Assembly (NCBI GenBank): GCA_963759295.1
Contig: CAVWYT010000007.1
Coordinates: 1 to 64,000 of the forward strand
DNA length: 64,000 nt
DNA from: WHSW01 sp963759295
Lineage (GTDB): Bacteria; Actinomycetota; Thermoleophilia; Solirubrobacterales; 70-9
Direction: 5' to 3'
Shown here: positions 1-8,707 of the stretch, piece after piece
How positions within the stretch are numbered: position 1 is the first letter of the stretch
Layout: every line of letters begins with the position of its first letter
Program-made: the position numbers and the translations under genes
The notes under the pieces: generated by a model
Told to the model about the DNA's origin: nothing
Seen by the model: only the letters and a program-made list of their open reading frames with translations
The model's database searches: none

Positions 1-183
1 GACAGTTCGAGCGACCGGCGGGGCGCGGGCCGCCAGCCGGTCAATGGGCAGCGATCGTAGAACTCGGTCGCCCAGACCGACGCGAAGCCGCCGCTCTCGG
101 CGAGCCGCGCCGCCCCGGACGAGCTCCGGCGAACCACCGGAACTCGTGACCAGCGAGAGGCCGGAGGGGATCCGAGGGCGCAA
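1..183 (-). pseudogene. Edge fragment of an LLM-class (luciferase-like) flavin-dependent oxidoreductase, frameshifted
   Basis: Read on the minus strand from a possible TTG at 183, the translation begins RPRIPSGLSLVTSSGGSPEL and, after a one-base frame change near position 110, continues AARLAESGGFASVWATEFYD. Together these match the typical N-terminus of F420/FMN-dependent luciferase-like monooxygenases, where the first beta strand is followed by a helix and an SVW-T-E/FYDR segment. Reading frame is lost again near position 30 and the gene runs off the window. No single long ORF covers it, so it is called from protein similarity by eye only. It may be a real pseudogene or an assembly-error-laden gene end. 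The next gene upstream ends at 294 on the same strand. Confidence 0.33.
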
Positions 184-293
184 CGCGCCGCAGCGAACCG
201 GGCGCGACACCCGGGCGCGTCGCCCAGAACGTCGAGCTCGCCGATCCACTCGGCCGGGGGCGGACCCGCCAGGCCCGCCCCCGTGAGCGTCCG

Positions 294-1928
294 TCAGGGA
301 AGGAGGTAATCGACCGCGCGACCCATGATCTGGTTGCGCGTCGTGTCGCCCGTGATGCCCTCGAAGCCGAAGCCCATGTAGACCGTGTCGTCGGTCGCCA
401 CGGTGGCGCCTTCCTTGATCCCGAGGCCCCCGCGGCGGACCCAGTCGTTGCGGTTGGGTCCCTCGATCCCGCCGGCGTCCTGGGGCGCGCCGGGGACCGC
501 CCAGCCGTCCATCGGGTCGCCGTCGTCCTCGAACGAGGTGCTTCCCTCACCGGTGGAGACCTGGATGTCGTCGATGAACACGCCCGGGAACTGCTGGAAG
601 CCCCAGTCGCTCACCGAGGTGATCGATAGCTCGACCTGATGGCCCGCGTAGGCCGAGAGGTCCAGCTGCCACTGCTGCCAGCCGCTCGAGCTGCCGTTGG
701 CCGCGTTCCAATCGCCCGTCGTCCCGCTCGGGCTGCATTCGCCGGTCGCCGGATCGAACGTCTGGTAGTGGGTCAGGAACGGGTGCAGGACGTTGGCCGC
801 GTCGTCCGGATTGCTCCAGCCGCCCGGGCAGGACTCGTCGGTGCTCAGATCGCTCGTCGTGTGACCGTTCTGGTCGGGCAGCGTCGTCCAGTCGTCCTGG
901 CCGACGGTATGGGCCTCGACGATCATGTAGTCGAAGTCCTGCTCCAGGTTGTAGCTCGTCCAGAACGACATCGTCGCGCCGCCCGCCGGCACGGTGATCG
1001 TCCGGGTGAGGCGCTTGTACGCCTCGTCGGCGCGATCCGACCACATGAAGGACTGCCCCGTGTGCGGATCGAACGGTCCCGAGACCCCACTCTGGTACTC
1101 GGCCGCCGGCCAGCTCTCGAACTGCGGGAAGCTGTCCGCCGGGTCGGTCACCTGAAGGAAGTCGCCGGTCGCGATGAACGAGGAGTCCGTGACCTGGTTG
1201 TTGGCGCTCTGGCCGCCGTTCAACCCCCACGAGAGTCCGTCGAGCGGGTCGTCGATGCCCGTGAGGTCGAACGGATTCCCCTTCGGATCGATGCCGCCGT
1301 CCGGCGTCGTGATCGCCGCCCCGAACACGTACTCGATCGGGTCGCCCTGCGAGTCGCCCGATCCCAGCAGCGCCAGGCAACCCGCCAGCACGTCCGGGTC
1401 GGCACGGCACTGCTCGTTGTTGAACGGGTCATAGAGCTGCTCGCCGAGGGCCGCCGTGTACTGCTGCCCGGCCGCCTGACCGGTGTAGAGCACTCGCCCG
1501 CCCTCGTTGACGAAGTCGCGCACCTCGAGCAGCTCCTGCATCGCCAGCCGTGAGGCGTTGCCCGGTCCCCAACCCGGCTCACGGGTCACGAGGTCGTCGC
1601 CCGTGTACCAGACGACCGCGTCGTAGTGGCTGAGCACGCCGAGGGCGTCGGGCGCTGTACGCGCGTGCGCATCCACGTCGTAGACGTCGAAGGGGACACC
1701 GTTGGCGCTCAGGGCGTTCGTGTAGTAGGAGAGATAGCGCGGGGGCTTCGGCCCCGGCGCGGCCAACTGCGAAGCGCCGCTGTAGTCCTCCGCCGCCAGG
1801 ATCAGCACCCGCCGGCCGCTGTCGGACTCGACCCGGTACGTGAACGAGTCGCTCTTCTCTCCCCCGCCCTCGAACCACACCTTGACGGTGTTGCCCGGAG
1901 CGGTTCCGGTCACCTGCCCGGCCATCAC
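294..1928 (-). CDS. C-terminal half of secreted M14-type metallopeptidase (frameshifted from upstream part)
   Basis: This 544-residue reading frame continues the M14 carboxypeptidase that starts at 3475. The upstream part ends NGGEDYGPATGRSTT; with one extra G/C near 1948-1953 the same DNA reads EDYGPGNGAIYHVMAGQVTG, joining the two frames seamlessly. The segment holds a beta-rich domain with a glutamine-amidotransferase-like block (RRVLILAAEDYSGAS, then GGRVLYTGQAAGQQY). It is followed by a MAM/immune-inhibitor-A-like jelly-roll with the telltale PGVFIDDIQVSTG and SFEDDGDPMDGW motifs. Such accessory domains are common on large secreted actinobacterial M14 peptidases and probably bind substrate or the cell surface. 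On its own the piece lacks a signal peptide and catalytic residues, so it is unlikely to be an independent gene. Confidence 0.75.
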   Translation of the reverse strand: MMAGQVTGTAPGNTVKVWFEGGGEKSDSFTYRVESDSGRRVLILAAEDYSGASQLAAPGPKPPRYLSYYTNALSANGVPFDVYDVDAHARTAPDALGVLSHYDAVVWYTGDDLVTREPGWGPGNASRLAMQELLEVRDFVNEGGRVLYTGQAAGQQYTAALGEQLYDPFNNEQCRADPDVLAGCLALLGSGDSQGDPIEYVFGAAITTPDGGIDPKGNPFDLTGIDDPLDGLSWGLNGGQSANNQVTDSSFIATGDFLQVTDPADSFPQFESWPAAEYQSGVSGPFDPHTGQSFMWSDRADEAYKRLTRTITVPAGGATMSFWTSYNLEQDFDYMIVEAHTVGQDDWTTLPDQNGHTTSDLSTDESCPGGWSNPDDAANVLHPFLTHYQTFDPATGECSPSGTTGDWNAANGSSSGWQQWQLDLSAYAGHQVELSITSVSDWGFQQFPGVFIDDIQVSTGEGSTSFEDDGDPMDGWAVPGAPQDAGGIEGPNRNDWVRRGGLGIKEGATVATDDTVYMGFGFEGITGDTTRNQIMGRAVDYLLP

Positions 1929-3475
1929 GTGGTAGATCGCCCCGTTGCCGGGCCGTAGTCCTCACCGCCGTTCCATTGGCTCGTCGTCTTGCTCTGGATC
2001 GGGCCGCCGTTGATCTGGTACTTCAGCGTGACGGCGCCGAGGTTGCGCTTGGCGAGCACGCGCACCTCCTGCGGATCGCCGTAGGAGACGTCGAACTTGA
2101 AGTCGAACAGGGAGGTCTGCCCGTTCTGGGGATCGATGTCGTCGGGGTCGAGGTAGAACGGCTTCACGTTGATGCCGACCGGGGATTTCGGATCGGCGGG
2201 ACTTGCCGCGGACTTGGCCAGCCCCAGGTGGAAGGGAAGCGTCTTCTCGAACTCCGCCTGGATCAGGCTCTCGTCGTCGGGGAACACGAACCCCGCTCCC
2301 GGCGTCCCCTCGCCCAGCTCGGGAGTGAAGGCGACGGTGCCCGCGTTGACGTCGGCGTAGTCGGTGGTCTCGCCATTGGTGACGTAGAGCGTGTCGGCCG
2401 ACTGGCCGGGGTTGAACCCCGGGATGGCAGGTTCGCCGGTGCCCCCGGTGGCGGGTCCATCGGTGCCACCGGTTGCCACGTAGATGGGGTAGTCGGCGTC
2501 CAGCGTGCCGACCTGCCAGCCCTGCGGAGTCAGCAGCCACTCGCCGTAGGAGTGCAGATTCGACTGGAACTTCGGCTTGATGCGGTTGATCAGCCCCTGC
2601 ATCGCCTTCGTCTCGGGCTCCGAGCCGGCGCTCGGACCGCGGTAGGTCTCGTCCGCCGGGTCCGGCGACGATCCCTCGTTGTCATAGCCCCAGTGCTCGG
2701 CGAAGTTGCGATTCGGGTCGACGCCGTCGCCGATGGTGATCTGGCCGTCCCCGTCGTTGTCGCGCAGGTTCTTGCGCCACAGCCGCTCGTGGTCGAACGT
2801 GTACTGGTAGCCATCGGGGTTCGCGGAGATCACGAACCAGAGCTCAGTGCTCTTGAGCAGGTCTCGGATCTGCTGGTCGCCGGCCCGCCAGCCGTTGACA
2901 AAGTAGTGCAGCAGGCGCCGGTTCACCTCGAGGCTGATCCACTCGCGCGCATGCTGGTTCGACGAGTAGAGGACGGCCGGGCGTGATCCATCGCGCGCGG
3001 CGTTGGCACCCTGGGTCACCTTGAGGGCGATCAGCTCGCGACCCTGATGGGTCTGCCCGAGGACCTCGAGCTTGACGATCTGGGGGTTGTCGCCGGCCAC
3101 GGCGTAGAGCTCGTCGCGGATTCCGCCCGGTTCGTCCCAGGACCGATAGACGTTGTAGCCGCCAACGGCCTGGGCGGCGGCCTGCTGGGTCACCGTCTGG
3201 CCCTGCGCATTGCGCTTCAACTCGACCGCGACGCCGGATGCGGCGAGCTTCGCGCGCTGGCTCTCGGTCAGGACCGCGTCGGCCTTCAGCCCGGACGAGG
3301 TTTGCTCGACGCCGGCAAGCTCGACGCCCGCGGTGGCTCGAGCGATCTCGTCGGCCCCGCCCTCGAGCGTGTACATCTCCAGCTTCCCGGGCCCTGGCCC
3401 CGCAAACGCAGGTTGGATCGCCACTGCGAAGGCGACCACGACGAGACCGACCACGACGCTAACCCTGGACCACAT
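1925..3475 (-). CDS. Secreted zinc carboxypeptidase, M14 family (N-terminal, catalytic part)
   Basis: Start ATG at 3475 is preceded by GGACGGGAG and opens a clear signal peptide: MWSR, a hydrophobic core VSVVVGLVVVAFAVAI, and an AFA cleavage motif. The M14 catalytic set is complete: the HxxE zinc pair in SSNQHAREWISLE, the substrate/proton residues around NPDGYQYT and DPNRNF, the third zinc histidine in SNLHSYGEW, and the catalytic glutamate in FTPELGEG. The enzyme should cleave C-terminal residues from peptides outside the cell. The frame ends at 1925 because of a one-base shift; the C-terminal domains are in the ORF ending at 294, giving an intact product of about 1,060 residues. Single-gene transcription unit, about 240 bp downstream of the MMPL gene on the same strand. 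Confidence 0.88.
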   Translation of the reverse strand: MWSRVSVVVGLVVVAFAVAIQPAFAGPGPGKLEMYTLEGGADEIARATAGVELAGVEQTSSGLKADAVLTESQRAKLAASGVAVELKRNAQGQTVTQQAAAQAVGGYNVYRSWDEPGGIRDELYAVAGDNPQIVKLEVLGQTHQGRELIALKVTQGANAARDGSRPAVLYSSNQHAREWISLEVNRRLLHYFVNGWRAGDQQIRDLLKSTELWFVISANPDGYQYTFDHERLWRKNLRDNDGDGQITIGDGVDPNRNFAEHWGYDNEGSSPDPADETYRGPSAGSEPETKAMQGLINRIKPKFQSNLHSYGEWLLTPQGWQVGTLDADYPIYVATGGTDGPATGGTGEPAIPGFNPGQSADTLYVTNGETTDYADVNAGTVAFTPELGEGTPGAGFVFPDDESLIQAEFEKTLPFHLGLAKSAASPADPKSPVGINVKPFYLDPDDIDPQNGQTSLFDFKFDVSYGDPQEVRVLAKRNLGAVTLKYQINGGPIQSKTTSQWNGGEDYGPATGRSTT

Positions 3476-3715
3476 GAGGCTCCCGTCCTTCGTTTGGCGC
3501 GAGACGCCGGCAGGGTCGTGGACGCCGACCGCTGAGTCGAATCTCCGCTCGCGCCTCGCCCACCGACATGCACCTGTGTCACTCCCTTTGCGCCGCCCCG
3601 AGCCGAGACGACCGCGGGGGACGACCCGCCCAATACCCACTCGAGGCGATTGTTACACGTCCATTTTTCGTCCCCCGCAGGGGCGGCTGCTCGCGCCTCG
3701 ATCCCTGGAGCCGTA

Positions 3716-5863
3716 TCAGGGCCGAGCTTGGGCGCCGACCGCGACGCGCTCGACGTCCAGCCGCGGGAGCCTGCGCTCGAGCCAATCTGGAATCCACCAG
3801 TTGCGGCTGCCCAGCAGCTGCATCACGGCGGGAACGAGCACCATCCGCACCACGGTCGCGTCGAGGAAGATCGCCGAGGCGAGCCCGATCCCGAACAGCT
3901 TCAGGAATACGTCGGGCGCCGCCAGGAAGGCGAGGAAGACGACGACCATGATCGCGGCCGCCGCCGTGATCACCCGCGCGGTCTTCGCCAGGCCGTCGGC
4001 GACCGCCCGTCTCGTGTCTCCGTCCTTCAGGTACTCCTCCCGGATCCGCGAGATCAAGAAGACCTCGTAGTCCATCGAGAGGCCGAAGAGGATCGCGAAC
4101 ATCATCACCGGCATGAACGGGGCCACCGGGACCTCGTGATCGATGCCGATCAGCTCGCCGACCGCACCGCCGTTGGCCACGAGCGTCATCACGCCATACG
4201 CGGCGCTGACCGAGAGCAGGTTCATCACCCCGGCCTTGAGCGAGATCAGGGGCGAGTGGAATGCGGCCAGCAAAAGCAGGAACGAGAGGCCGACGACGGC
4301 TGAGATGAACAGCGGCATCCGGCCCTTGATGTAGTCGCTCTGGTCCTCGAGTGCCGCCGTCACCCCGCCGACGTGCGCGGTGACCCCGGACCCGGCCAGC
4401 ACCTCCGGCACGATCTCCGAGCGCAGGCGGTTGACGAGCTCCGAGGTCTCCGCGTCCTGGGGCGACGTCGTCGGGACCACGTTGACGATCGCCGCGGTTT
4501 GCCCTTCGCTGATGATCGGATCGGTCACGAACGCGATCCCGTCCTCTTGGCGCAGACGCGTCGCAAGGGCGTCGACGTCTGTGCGCGCGCTCGGATCGGG
4601 CAGCTCGGCGGCGATCACGAGTGGACCGTTGGTGCCGGGCCCGAACCCTTGTGTGATCAGGTCGTAGGCCTGGCGGGTCATGGTGTCGGGCGGGTCGTTG
4701 CCCGCGTCCGGGAAGCCGAGGCGCATGCCCAGCGCGGGGGCTGCAAGAGCGAGCAACACCGCGGTGGCCGCAATCGCAGCGGTCCACGGCCGCCGCTGAA
4801 CCGCGTGGCTCCAGCGCGCTGCGGGTGATTCGCCGTCGCCCTCCGTCTTCAGCCTGCGGCCGAGGAACGGAATCCGCAGGCGGTCGACCCTCGGACCGAG
4901 GTACGAGAGCATGGCCGGCAGCAAGCTGACCGCGGCGAGCATCACGACGAGGACGGCGATCGACGCCGAGATCGCGACGCCGTACATGTAGGGAAGGCCG
5001 GTGAGACAGAGCCCGAGCACGGCGATCACGACGGTGGCGCCGGCGATGACCACGCTGCGCCCGGCGGTCGTCACCGCCTCGACCACCGCGTCGTGGCGAC
5101 TCTTGCCGGCGTCCATCGCGGCGCGGAACCGAGTCAGCACCAGCAGCGCGTAGTCGATCCCGACGCCGATGCCGATCAGCCCGGACACCGCGGTCGTCCA
5201 GTCGGGAACGTCGACGATATTGGCGAGCAGGACGATCAGGCCACCGGAGGAGATGCCGAGGCCGACGAGCGCGATCGCGAGGGGCAGGCCGGCGGCAACC
5301 ACCGAGCCGAAGGCGATCAACAGCACGATCGCGGCGCCGAGGAACCCGAGCCCCTCGGGGCTGGTCGACTCTTGCGCCTGGTAAATCGGATCTCCGCCGA
5401 GCTTGATCTCGAGCCCGTCGCCGCTGTTGGTCTCCGCGGCTGCGATCAGCTGCTCGCCCTGCTCCTTCTCGACCTCCCAGCCGGGCACCGTCAGCGGGAG
5501 CGTGGTCGTCGCGATCGTGCCGTCCTGCGAGGATCGGATCGGAGTGTGGGCCGCGACGTGCTCGACCTGCTCGGCCTCGGCGAAGAACGCATCGAGGCGC
5601 CGATTCGCGTCGGGGCTCGTGGCGCCGTCCTTGTCCTCCCAGACGACGTAGATCTCCTGGCCTGAGTAGCCACCGAACTCGCTCTCGGTGAGGTCGCCGG
5701 CCGCCTTCGACTCCGACCCGGGGGTGTCGTAGTCGGCGTTGAACTCGCCCGCGAGCGCGGATCCCAGCCCTATGGTCACGACCAAGGCCCCGATCCAGGC
5801 GAGGACCACGCGCCCGCGGCGGCGGTAGCAGAGATCGGCGAGGCGAGCTAGGCGGCGTGTCAT
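3716..5863 (-). CDS. MMPL family RND-type transporter
   Basis: A 715-residue membrane protein with the architecture of actinobacterial MMPL exporters. It has an N-terminal transmembrane helix (RGRVVLAWIGALVVTIGLGS), a first periplasmic porter loop, five membrane helices containing GIGVGIDYALLVL, then a second loop and a second helix bundle with LFGLSMDYEVFLISRI. The paired Asp-Tyr residues inside helices 4 and 10 are the proton-relay positions conserved in MMPL/RND proteins. Members export lipids, siderophores or drugs with proton motive force; the cargo cannot be read from the sequence. Start ATG at 5863 begins MTRRLARLADLCYRRR, the usual positive-inside N-terminus. It is divergent from the flavoprotein gene starting about 100 bp away, so the two may share a control region. 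Confidence 0.9.
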   Translation of the reverse strand: MTRRLARLADLCYRRRGRVVLAWIGALVVTIGLGSALAGEFNADYDTPGSESKAAGDLTESEFGGYSGQEIYVVWEDKDGATSPDANRRLDAFFAEAEQVEHVAAHTPIRSSQDGTIATTTLPLTVPGWEVEKEQGEQLIAAAETNSGDGLEIKLGGDPIYQAQESTSPEGLGFLGAAIVLLIAFGSVVAAGLPLAIALVGLGISSGGLIVLLANIVDVPDWTTAVSGLIGIGVGIDYALLVLTRFRAAMDAGKSRHDAVVEAVTTAGRSVVIAGATVVIAVLGLCLTGLPYMYGVAISASIAVLVVMLAAVSLLPAMLSYLGPRVDRLRIPFLGRRLKTEGDGESPAARWSHAVQRRPWTAAIAATAVLLALAAPALGMRLGFPDAGNDPPDTMTRQAYDLITQGFGPGTNGPLVIAAELPDPSARTDVDALATRLRQEDGIAFVTDPIISEGQTAAIVNVVPTTSPQDAETSELVNRLRSEIVPEVLAGSGVTAHVGGVTAALEDQSDYIKGRMPLFISAVVGLSFLLLLAAFHSPLISLKAGVMNLLSVSAAYGVMTLVANGGAVGELIGIDHEVPVAPFMPVMMFAILFGLSMDYEVFLISRIREEYLKDGDTRRAVADGLAKTARVITAAAAIMVVVFLAFLAAPDVFLKLFGIGLASAIFLDATVVRMVLVPAVMQLLGSRNWWIPDWLERRLPRLDVERVAVGAQARP

Positions 5864-5965
5864 CGGGCTCCTATTCGTTTGCTGCGTTGCTGCGTTGTCC
5901 GTGAAGACCGTGCTTGCGGGCGAAACTCATCGGTGATCGACCGCCCTTGCAACGGGACCTGGGTC

Positions 5966-7228
5966 GTGAGACATTCATCCACCATCGAAGAGAGGGGCCG
6001 AGCCGTTAGTCAGGGGAGCTACGACGCGATCGTAGTCGGAGCGCGCTGTGCGGGGTCGCCGACTGCCATGCTGCTCGCCCGCAAGGGCTACCGGGTCCTG
6101 TTGCTCGACAAGGCGAGCTTTCCGAGCGACACGATGTCGACCCACCTCGTGCATCCGCCGGGGGTAGCGGCGCTCGAACGGTGGGGGCTGTTGGAGCGCT
6201 TGGAGGCGACGGGTTGTCCGCCGGTTGAGGCCTACTCCTTCGACTTCGGCCCGCTGACGATCTCCGGCTCTCCGCGGCCGATCGATGGAGTCGCCCGCGC
6301 GTACTGCCCACGCCGCACCGTTCTCGACCGGCTCCTGGTCGAGGCCGCGGTCGAAGCGGGGGTCGAGCTGCGCGAGGGGTTCACGGTCGACGACCTGTTG
6401 GCCACCGAGGGGACGGTGACGGGTATCCGCGGTCGCGCGCGGGGCCCGGCGGTGACCGAGAATGCGCGGGTGGTGATCGGGGCCGACGGCAGGCACTCCC
6501 TGGTCTCGAAGGTCGTCAAGCCCGAGCAGTACGACGAGCGCCGGTCGCATCTCGCGATGTATTACGCGTACTGGAGCGGTCTGCCGGTCGAGGGCTTCGA
6601 GACCACGATCCGAGCCGAGAATCGCCGCGGCTGGGCGGCTGCTCCCACCCATGACGAGCTCACCGTTCTCCCGTTCGGGTGGCCGGTCGAGGAGTTCCAC
6701 GCGAATCGCAAGGACATCGAGGGGAGCTTCCTTGCGACGATGCAGCTCTCTCCGCAGTTCGCCGGGCGCGTGGGGGCCGCGAAGCGCGAATCGAAGTTCT
6801 ACGGCACGGCGGAGCTGCCCGGGTACTTCCGCAAGCCGTTCGGCCCCGGCTGGGCATTGCTCGGGGACGCCGGCTATCACAAGAACCCGATCACCGCGAT
6901 GGGCATCAACGATGCCTTTCGCGACGCGGAACTGGTCGCCGGAGCCCTCGACGACGCCTTCTCGGGGCGGCGTCCTTACGAAGACGCAATGGGTGATTAC
7001 CAGCAGGCCCGCGACGCGGCGGCGCGGCCGGTCTATGAATTCACCGATGACTTCGCCCAGCTTCAGCCCCCGCCACCCGAGATGCAGCAGCTTCTCGGGG
7101 CGATGGCCGGAAACCAAGAGGCGATGGACGGGTTCGTGAGCGTGCAGGCGGCCACGCTGCCGGCGCCACAGTTCTTCGCCCCCGAGAGCGTCGGGCGCAT
7201 CATCCGGGAGGCGGGAGGCGCGGGCTGA
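5966..7228 (+). CDS. Geranylgeranyl-reductase-family FAD-dependent oxidoreductase
   Basis: Flavoprotein monooxygenase/reductase fold of about 420 residues. An N-terminal FAD Rossmann motif reads YDAIVVGARCAGSPTAMLLA, the second nucleotide motif is VVIGADGRHSLV, and the third FAD motif is WALLGDAGYHKNP. The PSDTMSTH segment is typical of the geranylgeranyl reductase (ChlP-like) branch, whose members reduce prenyl chains or oxidise small aromatics; the substrate is not predictable. The start is ambiguous: GTG at 5966 is the nearest canonical codon, but a strong AGAGGGG ribosome-binding motif (5991-5997) points to codon 6005, which is GTT, right before SQGSYDAIVVGA where homologues usually begin. 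The ORF can extend to 5879. Convergent with the gene ending at 7263. Confidence 0.85.
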   Translation: MRHSSTIEERGRAVSQGSYDAIVVGARCAGSPTAMLLARKGYRVLLLDKASFPSDTMSTHLVHPPGVAALERWGLLERLEATGCPPVEAYSFDFGPLTISGSPRPIDGVARAYCPRRTVLDRLLVEAAVEAGVELREGFTVDDLLATEGTVTGIRGRARGPAVTENARVVIGADGRHSLVSKVVKPEQYDERRSHLAMYYAYWSGLPVEGFETTIRAENRRGWAAAPTHDELTVLPFGWPVEEFHANRKDIEGSFLATMQLSPQFAGRVGAAKRESKFYGTAELPGYFRKPFGPGWALLGDAGYHKNPITAMGINDAFRDAELVAGALDDAFSGRRPYEDAMGDYQQARDAAARPVYEFTDDFAQLQPPPPEMQQLLGAMAGNQEAMDGFVSVQAATLPAPQFFAPESVGRIIREAGGAG

Positions 7229-7262
7229 GCACGACGCTCGGGCGGATCCATCGATCGCTCGC

Positions 7263-8537
7263 TCACGCCCGGGCGGTCAGCCCGGCCAGCTCCTCGAGGC
7301 GGCGATGGACCAGCGCAGCTGCCATCGCCCCCTCGCCAACCGCCCCGGCCACCCGCTTGGTGGAGCCGCTGCGCACGTCGCCGGCCGCGAACACTCCCGG
7401 GATCGTGGTCTCGAGCGCGAGCGGGTCCCGCTCCAACGGCCAGGCGGCCGGGCGCCGTCCGTCTTCGAGCAGGTCGGGACCGGTGAGGATGTAGCCGGCG
7501 CCGTTTATTCGAACCCCGGCATCGACCGCCCAGCCGGTGCGAGGCACGCCGCCGATACACAGAAAGAGCGCCGCGGCGCTGCGGGTCTCGGTTCGCCCGC
7601 CGGCGTCGGTGAGCTCCACCGTGGCCAGTTGGCCGCGATCGGCATCGACCGCGGTGACCTCGGTTCGAAGCCGAACGTCGGTCAGCGGGTGGCGCTCGAT
7701 GCGGTCGACGAGATAAGCGGACATCGTTCGACCGAGCCGATCACCGCGAACCGCCATGGTCACCCGCGCGCCGGCGTCTGCCAGATGCAGCACCGCCTGA
7801 CCGGCCGAGTTTCCGGCCCCGACGACGAAGACGTCGTCGCCCCCGCAGCGCTTCGCTTCGCTGCGGCCGGCGCCGTAGTAGACGCCCCGGTCGAGCAGCT
7901 CGTCGATGCCCGGCACGTCGAGGCGCCGCCATTGCATGCCGGGAGCGACAACCGCCGCCTCGGCGGTGACCTCGCGGCCGCCGGCGATCCTCAAGGCCGG
8001 GCGCCCGACCGATTCGATCGTGATCCCAACGACGCTGCGCAGCATCACCAGCTCGGCGCCGAACTGCTCGGCCTGGCGGCCGGCCAGCCGAGCCAGCTCG
8101 GCGCCCCCGATGCCGTCGACGAAACCGAAGAAGTTCTCGATCAGCGAGGTGTGTGAAGCCTGACCGCCGGGGACGTCCGCCTCGACGATCAGGGTCGAGA
8201 GCCCGTCCGATGCCGCGTAAACGGCAGCGGCCAAGCCGGCCGGCCCGGCGCCGACTATGGCGAGGTCATAGTGCGACCGCGACGGGGGGTCGGAGAGATG
8301 CCAAGCGTCGGCGAGCGCGGCCACCGTCGCCGCTTCATGGACCTCCTCCCCGTCGATGACGATCGGTATCTCGACACCGCTCAGATCGCGCCTGGCCAGC
8401 AGGTCCTGCGCTCGGGGCGATCCCAGCTCGAAGAAATCGTATGGCTGGGCCGTGCGGGTGAGGAAGTCGCGCAGCCGGTGGTGCTCGGGATCCAGGCTGC
8501 GACCGATGACCTGCACCGGCGGACGCACCGGGCTCAT
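7263..8537 (-). CDS. Thioredoxin-reductase-like FAD/NAD(P) oxidoreductase with N-terminal glutaredoxin-like domain, redox cysteines absent
   Basis: 424 residues. Residues 1-90 resemble a glutaredoxin/thioredoxin-like fold (RDFLTRTAQPYDFFELGS through GVEIPIVIDGEEV) without a CxxC. The rest is a two-Rossmann thioredoxin reductase: FAD motif YDLAIVGAGPAGLAAAVYA, NAD(P) motif VFVVGAGNSAGQAVLHLA, and C-terminal FAD contact GVFAAGDVRSGSTKRVAGAV. The CxxC of thioredoxin reductases should follow the YYGAG segment; here the sequence is AGRSEAKRCGG, so the disulfide centre is missing. This is a known TrxR-like subgroup in actinobacteria, often with regulatory N-terminal domains, whose electron acceptor is unknown. 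It probably oxidises NAD(P)H using FAD. Monocistronic, convergent with the gene ending at 7228. Confidence 0.85.
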   Translation of the reverse strand: MSPVRPPVQVIGRSLDPEHHRLRDFLTRTAQPYDFFELGSPRAQDLLARRDLSGVEIPIVIDGEEVHEAATVAALADAWHLSDPPSRSHYDLAIVGAGPAGLAAAVYAASDGLSTLIVEADVPGGQASHTSLIENFFGFVDGIGGAELARLAGRQAEQFGAELVMLRSVVGITIESVGRPALRIAGGREVTAEAAVVAPGMQWRRLDVPGIDELLDRGVYYGAGRSEAKRCGGDDVFVVGAGNSAGQAVLHLADAGARVTMAVRGDRLGRTMSAYLVDRIERHPLTDVRLRTEVTAVDADRGQLATVELTDAGGRTETRSAAALFLCIGGVPRTGWAVDAGVRINGAGYILTGPDLLEDGRRPAAWPLERDPLALETTIPGVFAAGDVRSGSTKRVAGAVGEGAMAAALVHRRLEELAGLTARA

Positions 8538-8707
8538 CGCGACTCGAACCGGTCCCCGGTCGGCATCGACTCCGGGTCAAGCCGCGGCCGTGATCGACCG
8601 TTCACGTAGCTCCCGGGCCCGCGGTTCGCATCAGCGTCCTTCCGCATAGACAGCGACCGAGAGTAGCCTCAGTCACGACTCGCGACACTCGCTCAAAGGA
8701 GATTGAG

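Noticed and set aside
639..1553. Long plus-strand ORF (304 codons) opposite the M14 gene
   Set aside because: Arginine/valine-rich mirror of a real gene on the other strand, typical antisense shadow in high-GC DNA; the same applies to many long antisense frames in the nar and ABC regions.
3476..3715. Hairpin CCCC/GGGG with an adjacent T-run between the M14 and MMPL genes
   Set aside because: The T-run is on the wrong side of the stem for the minus-strand genes, and the stem is only four pairs.
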